Assembly (NCBI RefSeq): GCF_003318295.1
Contig: NZ_QOCW01000002.1
Location: 1 to 64,000 of the forward strand
Source: Bacillus taeanensis
Lineage (GTDB): Bacteria; Bacillota; Bacilli; Bacillales; UBA6769
Direction of reading: 5' to 3'
Length of the DNA stretch: 64,000 nt
Positions 27,635 to 36,280 of the stretch are shown here, piece by piece; positions within the stretch are counted from its first letter, which is position 1; each line of letters begins with the position of its first letter. Made by a program: the position numbers and the translations under genes. The notes under the pieces are model-generated. The model saw only the letters and a list, made by a program, of their open reading frames with translations. It was not told the DNA's origin and did no database searches.

Positions 27635-29399
27635 ATGCGGAGTGGATGTTCAGATCAGTTAAAGGAACGATCCAATATTCAACTTGATGTGTTTTTGGAT
27701 CAAAATAGAGGAGAAGCAATGTCTCATTTGCAACTACTTCTTTTGTATTCATATAGTTTGCTAAATCAAATGATAACACTTCAATTACTGTATGTTTAAA
27801 TAGTTCTTTTTCAGTAAGCTGTAGATTATTGAATGTCTCTCCAAGTAAGCTTGGTGTTTCAAGAAATCTCTTAAGATATTGAGATTTTGCTGTTTTTTCT
27901 ATCGCTTCATTCCACCATACTTTACGAGGTTTTATTTTTTGATTTAATAAATAATCAAATTTCATTAAACTTTTTACAACATGAAGGTGCTTTATTCCAA
28001 AGTTTTCTAAAAATTGATAAAGACGGCGGAATAAATCTTCAAGTTGGTGTCCGATTCGTACCCAGCCTTGTTGATCCCAATATGTTCCAAATTCTTGGAA
28101 GAAGTCGAATGGTGATGAAAAAACATGCTCTACTAAATAGTTAATCGTATGATCCATCCGGTGGTCATTCCAATATTTTTCAAGCACATCCTCAACTTGC
28201 TTAATTCGCACAATATCATCAAAAGATAACACATTATTTCCTAAAATTTCATATGGGGAATGATCCATATAAATATAATTGTGATCTTCTGCACGCATTC
28301 GCAATCCAGTACCGCGCAGCATTTTTAAGAAGCCAAGCTGAAGTTCTTCAGGTCTCATTTTAAATACATCATTAAATGTTTTACGGAAAGAATTGTAGTC
28401 TTCTTCTGGAAGACCTGCAATAAGATCAAGGTGCTGATCAATTTTCCCGCCTTCTTTCACCATCATAACGGTACGTGTTAATTTATTGAAGTTTTGCTTA
28501 CGCATCACAAGTTCATTTGTTGTATCGTTTGTAGATTGAACGCCGATTTCAAAGCGAAACAGCCCAGCTGGCGCATTTTCGTTTAAAAAGTCAAGCACTT
28601 CTGGACGCATAATATCGGCTGTAATTTCAAATTGAAATACACAGCCTGGACGATGGTTATCAATTAAAAATTGAAACATATCCAGCGCATAATCACGTTT
28701 AATATTAAACGTTCGGTCAACAAATTTAATTGTTTTTGCACCGTGATCCATTAGAAATATCAGCTCATCCTTCATCCGTGCAACGTCAAAGTAGCGAACG
28801 CCAACTTCGATTGATGATAAACAAAATTGACAAGAAAACGGACAGCCGCGGCTCGTTTCAATATACGTAATTCGCTTCCCTAAATTTTGTGAATCTTCTT
28901 CAAAACGAAATGGTGAAGGAATATCATTTAAGTTAATTTTCTTACTTGGAGGGGTGATTACTGTTTTACCATTGTCACGAAAAGCAAGGTTTCCAATTGA
29001 CTGATAATCTTTTTCCCCTTCAATTTGCAGCAGCAGCTCTTTAAAAATCCCTTCGCCCTCACCTTTTACGATAAAATCAACTTCAGGAATACGTTCCATC
29101 CAATATTCAGTGTCATAGGTAACTTCAGGACCACCGAGCATTACCATTAACTCCGGATTAATCTTTTTTAACATTTTAATAATTGGAATCGTTTCTTCGA
29201 TATTCCAAATATAGCAGCTAAACCCAATTACATCAGGCTTTTTTGAATATAAATCTGAAACGATATTCATAATAGGATCTTTAATTGTATACTCGGTCAT
29301 CTCAACTTCATATTCTGGGGCGGCATAGGCTTTTAAATATCTTAACGCAAGACATGTATGAATATATTTTGCATTTAATGTACTAATTACAACATTCAT
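27633..29399 (-). CDS. B12-binding-domain radical SAM protein
   Basis: A 588-residue enzyme. The N-terminal cobalamin-binding-like Rossmann domain covers about 1-140 (VISTLNAKYIHTCLALRYLKAY, then GGPEVTYD). The radical SAM core starts at about 170 with the iron-sulfur motif CPFSCQFC. A long C-terminal domain of the DUF4080 type follows. It probably performs a radical methylation or rearrangement; the substrate is unknown. The ATG at 29399 is 12 bases from AAAGGA. Monocistronic. Confidence 0.87.
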   Translation of the reverse strand: MNVVISTLNAKYIHTCLALRYLKAYAAPEYEVEMTEYTIKDPIMNIVSDLYSKKPDVIGFSCYIWNIEETIPIIKMLKKINPELMVMLGGPEVTYDTEYWMERIPEVDFIVKGEGEGIFKELLLQIEGEKDYQSIGNLAFRDNGKTVITPPSKKINLNDIPSPFRFEEDSQNLGKRITYIETSRGCPFSCQFCLSSIEVGVRYFDVARMKDELIFLMDHGAKTIKFVDRTFNIKRDYALDMFQFLIDNHRPGCVFQFEITADIMRPEVLDFLNENAPAGLFRFEIGVQSTNDTTNELVMRKQNFNKLTRTVMMVKEGGKIDQHLDLIAGLPEEDYNSFRKTFNDVFKMRPEELQLGFLKMLRGTGLRMRAEDHNYIYMDHSPYEILGNNVLSFDDIVRIKQVEDVLEKYWNDHRMDHTINYLVEHVFSSPFDFFQEFGTYWDQQGWVRIGHQLEDLFRRLYQFLENFGIKHLHVVKSLMKFDYLLNQKIKPRKVWWNEAIEKTAKSQYLKRFLETPSLLGETFNNLQLTEKELFKHTVIEVLSFDLANYMNTKEVVANETLLLLYFDPKTHQVEYWIVPLTDLNIHSA

Positions 29400-29551
29400 T
29401 CTTTCAACCAATCCTTTATAAAATTTTGCTACCTGTTATTGTAGCACAGATTTTGGACAATCTTATAATTTTACGAAAAATTGAAATGTTAGGCCATAAA
29501 ATGAAATAAGAGAATGTTTATAAATAGGAATGTAGGGAGCGGGAGAAGAGT

Positions 29552-30444
29552 ATGAAATTAGTCAAACAAATTTTGAAAGATCATAAAGGCCAAGCTGTTG
29601 TATTGTTTGTATTAATGATTCCAGTGTTATGGGGAGGGATTGGACTTGCGGTAGATTTAGGATATGTGATGGTGCAAAAGCAGAAGCTGCAGGACTCCGC
29701 AGATTTTGCTGTTTTATCTGGAGCCCAGAAATTACCCGATGCATCGGCGGCAATCAGCATAGCAGCCCATGTATTTAATAATAACTATGGTGAAGCAATC
29801 CCAGTAGAGAATATTATAATAGACGTGAATAGTTTGACAATTAAGCTGCATCATACTGATAAGGTTTCTTTATTTTTTATGCCTTTATTAGGAGTAAACG
29901 AGGTAAGCATTTCTGCTGAAGCCAAAGCGAAAAGTGCAGTGATATATAAACCTAGTGCACTTATCCCTTTATCGATTCCACATACACTTCCTGTAGTTAA
30001 AGGGATTGAGGTAACATTATGGGGGCAAGATAAAAAAATACTGGTAATTTTGGGATTGTCGACCCGGCTGTTAATGGAAAAATGCAAAATAAAGATTTAG
30101 AAAAGTGGATTGAAAATGATTATAAAGGGGAAGAAGGGATGCCTGCGGTAGGTGATGAAATATTAACAAAACCGGGCATGACAACAGGACCAGTTTTAAA
30201 AGAGATAGAAGCAAGAATAGAAAAGGGAAAAAATATAGCTATTTGTGTGGTAATTGATAATACTGGAATACAAGGAAGAGATACAGTAGAAGTTAAGGGC
30301 TTTGCTGCATTTGAAATTAGCGAAGTTGTTCATAATGGTATTAAAGGGAAATTTATTGATTATGTGGATTCAAAAGGGTTACTATCGGATAATGAGTTTT
30401 CAGTGGTAGATTATGGAGTTCATACAATTAATTTAATTGAATAG
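29552..30444 (+). pseudogene. TadG-like secreted/pilus-associated protein, frameshifted
   Basis: The first part (29552-30037) has the TadE/TadG-type signal anchor GQAVVLFVLMIPVLWGG and then LAVDLGYVMVQKQKLQDSADFAVLSGA. The frame continues wrongly after a run of seven A (30032-30038). The adjacent frame restores the expected continuation, TGNFGIVDPAVNGKM through VGDEILTKPG to the stop at 30444. A -1 shift at the A run reconstructs one protein of about 297 residues. It may be a real decay, a phase-variable or slippage-decoded gene, or a sequencing error in the homopolymer. No tad pilus genes are nearby. Confidence 0.8.
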
Positions 30445-30464
30445 TGTAAGCAAGTAGAACCGCT

Positions 30465-30490
30465 TCTAATAAAAAATTGGAGCGGTTCTA
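30465..30490 (+). terminator. terminator after the TadG-like gene
   Basis: Stem TAGAACCGCT (30465-30474) with AGCGGTTCTA (30481-30490), followed by TTTT. Confidence 0.8.
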
Positions 30491-30501
30491 TTTTAATAAA
30501 A

Positions 30502-30858
30502 TTAATCAACCTTGTAGCTCGTATCTTTCGTCGGGTGCATAAAGTGAGCACCGTTATGGTTGGTTTCTTTTTTAATTAATTCTTTATTTTCTTCGCGGTT
30601 CCAACCAATATCATTTGTCGGATGAATCCATTGATCACCTGCCATGATTTCAGGATCTGTGTCTTCGCTCCAATTGTTTAATGGAGAGTTTGGTGAGTTA
30701 TATTTTCCATCTCCAATAATTACACCGTGACGGTTAACAAATGGTTCTTTCATTTCAAGGTTTGATCCTTCTTTAAATACTGGTGAATTCGCTTGGTGTG
30801 GGTAAGTACCGTCCATTGTTGGAGCATACAGCTTTGCTCGACGAATTTTTTTAGTCAT
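30502..30858 (-). CDS. conserved hypothetical protein, DUF3905-like
   Basis: A 118-residue soluble protein without membrane segments. Recurring signatures are IHPTNDIGW near the middle and MHPTKDTSY at the C-terminus, plus YPHQANSPVF near the N-terminus. I relate it to the DUF3905 family found in spore-forming Bacilli, with moderate confidence. The ATG at 30858 has GAGGTG upstream. Function unknown. Confidence 0.65.
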   Translation of the reverse strand: MTKKIRRAKLYAPTMDGTYPHQANSPVFKEGSNLEMKEPFVNRHGVIIGDGKYNSPNSPLNNWSEDTDPEIMAGDQWIHPTNDIGWNREENKELIKKETNHNGAHFMHPTKDTSYKVD

Positions 30859-31004
30859 GATGCTATCACCTCATTGTGAGATTTATGTTTAGTATTTGTT
30901 TTGTTAAGCAGAATATATGAGTAACGATTAATGGAAATTTAAAGTTGTTGACACTCATATTTCTTTGTGATATAGTTATACCTGTTGCTAAGAAAAAATA
31001 TTTT

Positions 31005-31080
31005 GGAGGATTAGCTCAGCTGGGAGAGCACCTGCCTTACAAGCAGGGGGTCGGCGGTTCGATCCCGTCATCCTCCACCA
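31005..31080 (+). tRNA. tRNA-Val (anticodon UAC)
   Basis: A 76-base cloverleaf: acceptor GGAGGAT pairs with ATCCTCC, D-loop AGCTCAGCTGGGAGAGC, anticodon loop CTTACAA, T-arm GGCGGTTCGATCCCGTC (one irregular pair), encoded CCA at 31078-31080. A TTGACA at 30950-30955 with an AT-rich -10 about 15-17 bases on is a likely promoter. Confidence 0.95.
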
Positions 31081-31204
31081 TTTATTTTATGTATAATATA
31101 GAAAAGAAATGGTTATAATAATTTAAGAAGACACATTTTATTATTATCTTTGTGTGGAGCAACGCTGAATTTGCTTCATCGAAACAGTGCAGGTTTTACA
31201 TTAT

Positions 31205-31281
<77 letters not shown>

Positions 31282-31317
31282 AAAATAACTTATAACTCTA
31301 TAAATTACAAATTTTAT

Positions 31318-31346
31318 GCAGGACCGACAGAATATGTTGGTCCTGC
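31318..31346 (+). terminator. terminator after the tRNA pair
   Basis: Stem 31318-31328 with 31336-31346, GCAGGACC paired to GGTCCTGC, followed by TTTGTTTTT. Confidence 0.85.
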
Positions 31347-31424
31347 TTTGTTTTTATTAACCCCAAACCGTGATGTATAATAGAACAGAAAAAATTAAAA
31401 CTAATGAAAAATAAGGAGAATAAG

Positions 31425-32501
31425 ATGGATTTTGATGTACAATTCCTTTCGTTTTTTGTTGTTGAAATGGAAGAAAAAGAACAACAAATTAGTTATAAGC
31501 ATTATAAAACACTAGATGAAGAAGATTATATAGATAGCGAATTAAAAACCTTTTTAGATGGAGAGTTCATGCGAATTGTCAAAAGAAAAGTGGATCGCCA
31601 TCCAAAAAGTGAAGGTGTTCCGACTAAAATTGGTCATTTTGTTGTTGAACCGGGCTATGACCTTGACAGCAATCCAAATTATAATTTGTTTAATCGTATT
31701 CGCCAAGCGGAAACAATCGCTGACTTTCAATTGGCAAGTGATCAGTTGGTAAGAACATATATTGATACAAGCTCGGTACGCGGCGGTGCGTTAATTATTA
31801 CAAGAGCAAAGCTAAATAAATATTTTGATGAACCATTTGTTTTTGTCATTAAATGCGATTTTGAGAAAAAAGTTGCATCGATTGCTGATGAAAAAACACT
31901 TATTAGTCATGTTGAAATGGCGATTACTGCTAAAAATATGAAATCAATTCAATATCCCTTTATGCCCGACGAGGGAGTTATTGAAGAAAGAGAGTTAAAA
32001 ATTCATCAGTCTTCTCATGCCCGTTATTTTGAAGACTTTTTAAAATTCGTTGAGTACGAACAATCAATGCCTGAAATATTAAATACGCAGGTAATGGGCA
32101 TGGTTCATCAACATATTGAGGAAAGTTATAGTGATCATGAAAATCACGAAGAGCGAGAAAAAGAAGTGGAAGAAATGGAAATGTGGGCTTCAAGTCCAAA
32201 ACGTGAACTGCATGAAAAATGGTCACATGAACAGGTTGTAGAAGCGACAGGACATTTGGTTGAAGCACAGCCTGATTTAGAACTTAAACTAAAGCTTGAC
32301 CATATTACCGTAAAAGCAATGCTGTCTGACTTTGGCGACAGCCTTCACATTGCGAAAGTAAATGATAAATATGTGCTCTTAATTGAAGGAGACTTCTTTG
32401 AGTTTGAAAAAGGAGTGTCGCCTGTTGAACTTTTGCAGCCTGATGAGTTAAAACATGTGATTGAAAAGTTAGAACAAAAACATAATTATAACAGAAACTA
32501 A
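31425..32501 (+). CDS. conserved hypothetical protein, DUF3900-like
   Basis: A 358-residue soluble protein, rich in charged residues. The N-terminal two thirds (VRTYIDTSSVRGGALIITRAKL, then FVFVIKCDFEKKVASI) has alternating strands reminiscent of the nucleoid-associated NdpA fold; an acidic linker (about 240-265) leads to a small C-terminal domain. I associate it with the DUF3900 family of Bacilli. AAGGAG six bases before the ATG at 31425 decides the start. Function unknown. Confidence 0.7.
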   Translation: MDFDVQFLSFFVVEMEEKEQQISYKHYKTLDEEDYIDSELKTFLDGEFMRIVKRKVDRHPKSEGVPTKIGHFVVEPGYDLDSNPNYNLFNRIRQAETIADFQLASDQLVRTYIDTSSVRGGALIITRAKLNKYFDEPFVFVIKCDFEKKVASIADEKTLISHVEMAITAKNMKSIQYPFMPDEGVIEERELKIHQSSHARYFEDFLKFVEYEQSMPEILNTQVMGMVHQHIEESYSDHENHEEREKEVEEMEMWASSPKRELHEKWSHEQVVEATGHLVEAQPDLELKLKLDHITVKAMLSDFGDSLHIAKVNDKYVLLIEGDFFEFEKGVSPVELLQPDELKHVIEKLEQKHNYNRN

Positions 32502-32569
32502 GAATGTAACTAGATATGTACTTTTTAATCTTATTTTCTTTTTATATCCATTAATTCACAGGGGAGAAA

Positions 32570-32612
32570 TTGTTTAACCTGCTCAAAATAATAACTGAAG
32601 GAGGTTAAACAA
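32570..32612 (+). promoter_or_regulatory. hairpin that masks a ribosome-binding site
   Basis: TTGTTTAACCT (32570-32580) is exactly complementary to AGGTTAAACAA (32602-32612), with a 21-base loop. The right arm includes the 3' part of the AAGGAGGTT ribosome site and runs up to the ATG of the following small gene, so the folded RNA should limit translation. Confidence 0.5.
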
Positions 32613-32756
32613 ATGTCTAATCAATGCTTTTACTGTCAATATGAAATTGATAATCAAAAGTTACATGTGGTGTCTTTTTATAATGTTAACCAAGAATGTG
32701 AAGAGGTATTATGCCCTGAATGCTATCGAGAGTGGTTGGAAGGAATTAAGGAATAA
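32613..32756 (+). CDS. small zinc-ribbon-like protein
   Basis: A 47-residue protein with two CxxC pairs: CFYC near the N-terminus and CPEC near residue 36, spaced like a treble-clef or zinc-ribbon site. It has an excellent AAGGAGG ribosome site, but this is partly buried in a perfect hairpin. No family recognised; a metal- or nucleic-acid-binding role is plausible. Confidence 0.7.
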   Translation: MSNQCFYCQYEIDNQKLHVVSFYNVNQECEEVLCPECYREWLEGIKE

Positions 32757-32826
32757 CTGTTTAAGGAAAGTAAATGATAAATAGGTCTAAAGCTATAATA
32801 AAAATAAAATAGAAATGAAGTGGATG

Positions 32827-32856
32827 AATCGCCAGCTTCCAAGCTGGCGATTTTTT
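32827..32856 (+). terminator. terminator after the small zinc-ribbon gene
   Basis: Stem AATCGCCAGCTT (32827-32838) with AAGCTGGCGATT (32841-32852), then a T run. The loop is tight. Confidence 0.9.
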
Positions 32857-33008
32857 ATGCTCTTACCAATTAAAAAATTATTACAAATAAATCATAGTTT
32901 AACGGTTGGTATTCTGCTTTTATAGAAATATTTTAAAGAAGCAGGAAGGGATAAAGTTGATATAAAAGGATTTTAATAAAAATAATTAATCCGATAAAGA
33001 AACTAGGG

Positions 33009-33037
33009 TTGACATTATGTTCCTTCCTGTATAAAAT
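33009..33037 (+). promoter_or_regulatory. promoter of the riboswitch-controlled cysH operon
   Basis: -35 TTGACA (33009-33014), 17-bp spacer, -10 TAAAAT (33032-33037). Confidence 0.75.
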
Positions 33038-33054
33038 AAAGATCAATTAAAATC

Positions 33055-33207
33055 TTATCAAGAGCGGTGGAGGGAACTGGCCCAAAGATGCCCGGCAACC
33101 TGCTTGAAGCAAGGTGCTAATTCCAGCAAAATGACTCTCATTTTGGTAGATAAGGTGAAATTGAACGAATGATCAAATTCACCTTTCCGAATGGGAAGGA
33201 TTTTTTT
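33055..33207 (+). promoter_or_regulatory. SAM-I riboswitch (S-box) with terminator
   Basis: Characteristic S-box sequence: TATCAAGAGCGGTGGAGGGA, then CTGGCCC, GATGCCCGGCAACC, and a P3/P4 region ending near 33165. The expression platform contains a terminator stem CCTTTCC/GGGAAGG (33182-33199) with a T run, and an upstream GGTGAA/TTCACC pairing that can compete. High S-adenosylmethionine should stop transcription of the cysH genes. Confidence 0.95.
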
Positions 33208-33262
33208 ACACTTTCAAAAGGTTTGAGCGATCGAGTGGTTATGTTTTAAAGGAGTGAAAGTT

Positions 33263-33409
33263 GTGTCTGAGAAAAAAGAAGAGTTTAATAAAGTTATAGT
33301 ACAAATTGAAAGAATGTTAGAAACATTGGAATTTGGTTCCGTTACACTCGTTGTTCAAAATGGAAAAGTTATCCAAATTGAAAAAAATGAAAAAATTCGC
33401 ATGAAGTAA
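33263..33409 (+). CDS. YezD-like small protein (DUF2292)
   Basis: A 48-residue protein ending in a conserved segment LEFGSVTLVVQNGKVIQIE, typical of YezD/DUF2292 proteins found at the head of S-box-controlled sulfur operons. The GTG at 33263 has AAAGGAG eight bases upstream. It sits between the SAM riboswitch and cysH. Function not established. Confidence 0.8.
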   Translation: MSEKKEEFNKVIVQIERMLETLEFGSVTLVVQNGKVIQIEKNEKIRMK

Positions 33410-33535
33410 GCTTGGCACTGACTAGATAAACTAGAGGTGACTTTAATCAACAGCACATCTTTTGATTGAAGACGTCTTTTTTATACCTTCAAACTTTTTA
33501 AAAAAATGTATAACAAATAGTAGGGAGTGAATAAG

Positions 33536-34258
33536 TTGGCTGCTGCAATTAAGTATGAAAACTGGAATGACCAACAAGTAAATGAAGTGCAAAATCAATT
33601 TAAAGAGGCCTTTGAAGTATTAAAGTGGGCTTATCAAACGTATGAAGATGAAATCGTGTATGCATGCAGTTTCGGCGCAGAGGGGATTGTCCTCATTGAT
33701 ATGATTAGTAAAGTAAATAAACATGCTCGAATTGTCTTTTTAGATACAGATCTTCATTTTAAAGAAACATATCAATTAATCGATCAAGTGAAAGAGCGTT
33801 ATCCTACATTAAGAATTGAGTTAGCTAAACCTAGTTTAACGCTTGAGGAGCAAGCTAAACTTCACGGTGATAAGTTGTGGGAACGGGAGCCAAATAAGTG
33901 CTGTAACATCCGTAAAATCGAACCGTTAACGAAAGAGCTGAGCGGGGCAACAGCATGGATCTCTGGATTAAGAAGAGAGCAATCACCAACAAGAAGAAAT
34001 ACACAATTTATTAATAAAGATGACAAATTTAAGTCTATAAAAGTTTGTCCGCTGATTCATTGGACATGGAAAGACGTTTGGATGTATATTGAGGCCTTTA
34101 AATTACCGTATAACGTGCTCCATGATCAGGATTATCCAAGTATTGGCTGTGAAAAATGTACACTTCCTGCTTCAGATCCAAACGATACTCGTTCAGGGCG
34201 TTGGGCAAACAGTGGTAAAACAGAATGTGGTTTGCATATTGGTGGAAGTGGGATATAA
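33536..34258 (+). CDS. cysH: phosphoadenylyl/adenylyl-sulfate reductase
   Basis: Reduces activated sulfate (APS or PAPS) to sulfite with thioredoxin. The 240-residue product has the ATP-sulfurylase-like core [15 protein letters not shown], the iron-sulfur cysteines CC (in NKCCNIRK) and CxxC (in GCEKCTLP), and the C-terminal redox motif ECGLHIG. The CC...CxxC set indicates a [4Fe-4S] APS-type reductase. GGGAG supports the TTG at 33536. The genes that supply its substrate are reduced to fragments just downstream. Confidence 0.92.
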   Translation: MAAAIKYENWNDQQVNEVQNQFKEAFEVLKWAYQTYEDEIVYACSFGAEGIVLIDMISKVNKHARIVFLDTDLHFKETYQLIDQVKERYPTLRIELAKPSLTLEEQAKLHGDKLWEREPNKCCNIRKIEPLTKELSGATAWISGLRREQSPTRRNTQFINKDDKFKSIKVCPLIHWTWKDVWMYIEAFKLPYNVLHDQDYPSIGCEKCTLPASDPNDTRSGRWANSGKTECGLHIGGSGI

Positions 34259-34301
34259 GTTTTTTCTATAGTGTGACACGTTCTAAATGAAATAGATAAT
34301 T

Positions 34302-34661
34302 TTGGAAGGAAGTGCCGTTTCTGGCATTGGTGCTGGTTTGGTTATTACAGCGTCCCTATTTGGTATCCCTGTTCCATTAACGCAAATTACAACATCTGGT
34401 ATTTTAGGTGTGGGTTCTGCTAAAAATGGCTTTCATCTTTGGCAGAAAGGGATTATTAAGCAAATGATGACAGTTTGGGTTGTTTCACCTGTCTTTTCAC
34501 TCGTTATTTCGTATGGGTTAATTAAATTATTTTTTGATGCTGATTTTTATACGATTTTTGCAATTTCTAGTGTGTTTTTAGCTACTGCTGGTTCAATGAG
34601 CTTAATTAAAATGACAAGAAAAGAAAATCGTTCCGTTCATGAACAAGGTGGTGGGATTTAA
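34302..34661 (+). pseudogene. C-terminal remnant of a PiT-type sulfate permease (cysP)
   Basis: The 119 codons correspond to the last quarter of an inorganic phosphate/sulfate transporter: FGIPVPLTQITTSGILGVGSAK is the conserved C-terminal PiT signature, followed by IIKQMMTVWVVSPVFSLVISY. The upstream three quarters of the gene are missing and there is no proper start. In B. subtilis cysP follows cysH, exactly this position, so it is a deletion remnant. Confidence 0.8.
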
Positions 34662-34719
34662 TATAAAGCCTCATTATTTTATATTAAAAAACCAAGTAAA
34701 CAACTATGATTAATAAAAT

Positions 34720-35001
34720 ATGGAGGGGTTACAATATAAAGAAATAGAAGCTGAAAACGTTTATGGTACAAAAGTTCGTGAAATGCTTCGCAGTGGTCAG
34801 GTGCCTCCAGCTGAATTCAGCAGACCAGAAGTTGCCCAAGTATTACCCCTTATGAAGAGCCAAGTAATCCAGAATAGAGAAGAAAATGTTTCTAAAAATG
34901 AGCTGCTTGTAAAAGACTTATTAAAACGTTTAAATAGTGATACACTTAAAGAAATTGCAAATGAGTTAAGAATAAAAGTCCCATCTGATCTAAGAAATTA
35001 A
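34720..35001 (+). pseudogene. C-terminal scrap of sulfate adenylyltransferase (sat) fused to foreign sequence
   Basis: GTKVREMLRSGQVPPAEFSRPEVAQVL (split here as two adjoining motifs, GTKVREML and PPAEFSRPEVAQVL) is the C-terminus of ATP sulfurylase. It is preceded by only about 17 unrelated codons starting at an ATG that is really part of an old ribosome site. It is followed by about 50 codons not belonging to Sat. The gene thus lost almost its whole coding region. In B. subtilis sat follows cysP, matching the order here. Confidence 0.75.
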
Positions 35002-35108
35002 GAGCATTAGGCTATACGTATAATCGTTCTACAAAGAATTATGTGTGGAATGGACAAGGAGAAGAACCCTTAACTCAAGATTTGCTTTCAATAATACGAA
35101 AAAAGTAA
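35002..35108 (+). pseudogene. frame-shifted tail of an unidentified gene
   Basis: Starting near 34993 in a frame different from the preceding fragment, LRALGYTYNRSTKNYVWNG continues to a TAA at 35106-35108. It joins well to the preceding KEIANELRIKVPSD segment if one base is added, so both probably come from one gene. I do not recognise the family with certainty. Confidence 0.45.
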
Positions 35109-35151
35109 TTTTTGGTAGAGAGAAATCAAGGTAGATTTTCTCACCACTTAT

Positions 35152-35195
35152 CTGACAATGAACGACTTTTTTTCTATAATAGAAAAAAAGTCGTT
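35152..35195 (+). promoter_or_regulatory. promoter with a palindrome over its -10 box
   Basis: -35 CTGACA (35152-35157), 17-bp spacer, -10 TATAAT (35175-35180). A perfect 15-bp inverted repeat AACGACTTTTTTTCT / AGAAAAAAAGTCGTT (35161-35175 and 35181-35195) is centred on the -10 box. It may be an operator for the siroheme genes or a simple terminator of the decayed upstream region. Confidence 0.5.
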
Positions 35196-35226
35196 CCTAT
35201 TCTTAATCTGTAAGGGTGTCTGTTAC

Positions 35227-35427
35227 ATGAATTTGTATCGCTTTGAAGTAAGTATAGGGCATAAAGAAATTTTTGTAGTGATTGCAGCAAAAAATGATGA
35301 AGCAGCATTTGAACTTGTAGAGGTCGAGCTTGAAAAACATTTTTTAAGCATACCTGAAGTAGATCAAATTCCCCTTTATGAGAAGAAGAAGATTCGTTCT
35401 GGAGCGGATTTTGGATTAGCAGAATAA
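35227..35427 (+). CDS. small DUF3906-family protein
   Basis: A 66-residue protein, MNLYRFEVSIGHKEIFVVIAA followed by KNDEAAFELVEVELEKHF, a pattern I recognise from DUF3906 proteins that precede siroheme genes in Bacilli. AAGGGTG lies about 10 bases before the ATG at 35227. It probably shares a transcript with the next three genes. Function unknown. Confidence 0.65.
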   Translation: MNLYRFEVSIGHKEIFVVIAAKNDEAAFELVEVELEKHFLSIPEVDQIPLYEKKKIRSGADFGLAE

Positions 35428-35476
35428 AGAGAGAGAAAATGTTGATTGCGAATTAGAGGAGAGGGAGAGATAAAGG

Positions 35477-36259
35477 ATGAATACAGGTAAAGTATATTTA
35501 GTGGGAGCAGGACCAGGAGATCTTGATTTAATTACAGTAAAAGGACTAAAGTGTATTCAAAAAGCGGATGTTATTTTATATGACCGTTTAATTAATAAAG
35601 AATTGTTAACTTATGCTAAAGAAGGCGCTGATTTAATTTATTGTGGGAAGCTTCCCGATTTTCATACATTAAAACAAGAAACGATTAATCATTTCCTTGT
35701 CAAACATGCGAAAAATGGAAAAGTTGTTGTTCGATTAAAAGGCGGGGATCCATTTGTGTTTGGAAGAGGCGGTGAGGAGGCAGAAGCTCTTGCAAAGCAC
35801 ACAATTCCATTTGAAGTTGTTCCTGGAGTAACTTCAGGTGTAGCTGCATCTGCTTATGCGGGAATTCCAGTGACACATCGTGATTACAGCGGCTCCTTTG
35901 CTTTTGTAACAGGACATCGTCAATCAGAAGAGTCAGAAGCGATCCAATGGGAAAGTTTAGCAAAAGGTGTTGATACACTTGCTATATATATGGGTGTAAG
36001 GAATTTACCTTATATTCGTGAGCAACTTTTAAAACATGGTCGAGGTGAACAAACACCAGTTGCTTTAATTCATTGGGGAACAACAAAAGACCAACAAACT
36101 GTAACGGGAACACTTTCTAATATTATTGAAAAAGCAAAGCAGCATCGCATTGAAAATCCTACAATGATTATCGTCGGAGAAGTAGTGAAAATGCGTGAAA
36201 AGATTAATTGGTTTGAAAAAACAATGACTCCTGTTTCAGATGTTCGTGAAGCTTTTTAA
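35477..36259 (+). CDS. sumT: uroporphyrinogen-III C-methyltransferase
   Basis: SAM-dependent enzyme that methylates uroporphyrinogen III at C2 and C7 to precorrin-2, shared by siroheme and cobalamin synthesis. The 260 residues include the N-terminal signature VYLVGAGPGDLDLITVKG, then VVRLKGGDPFVFGRGGEE, and PVTHRDYSGSFAFVTGH. It is the homologue of B. subtilis YlnD. AGGAGAGGGAG precedes the ATG. First of three siroheme genes. Confidence 0.95.
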   Translation: MNTGKVYLVGAGPGDLDLITVKGLKCIQKADVILYDRLINKELLTYAKEGADLIYCGKLPDFHTLKQETINHFLVKHAKNGKVVVRLKGGDPFVFGRGGEEAEALAKHTIPFEVVPGVTSGVAASAYAGIPVTHRDYSGSFAFVTGHRQSEESEAIQWESLAKGVDTLAIYMGVRNLPYIREQLLKHGRGEQTPVALIHWGTTKDQQTVTGTLSNIIEKAKQHRIENPTMIIVGEVVKMREKINWFEKTMTPVSDVREAF

Positions 36260-36280
36260 TGAGATAGAAAGGAAGATTTC

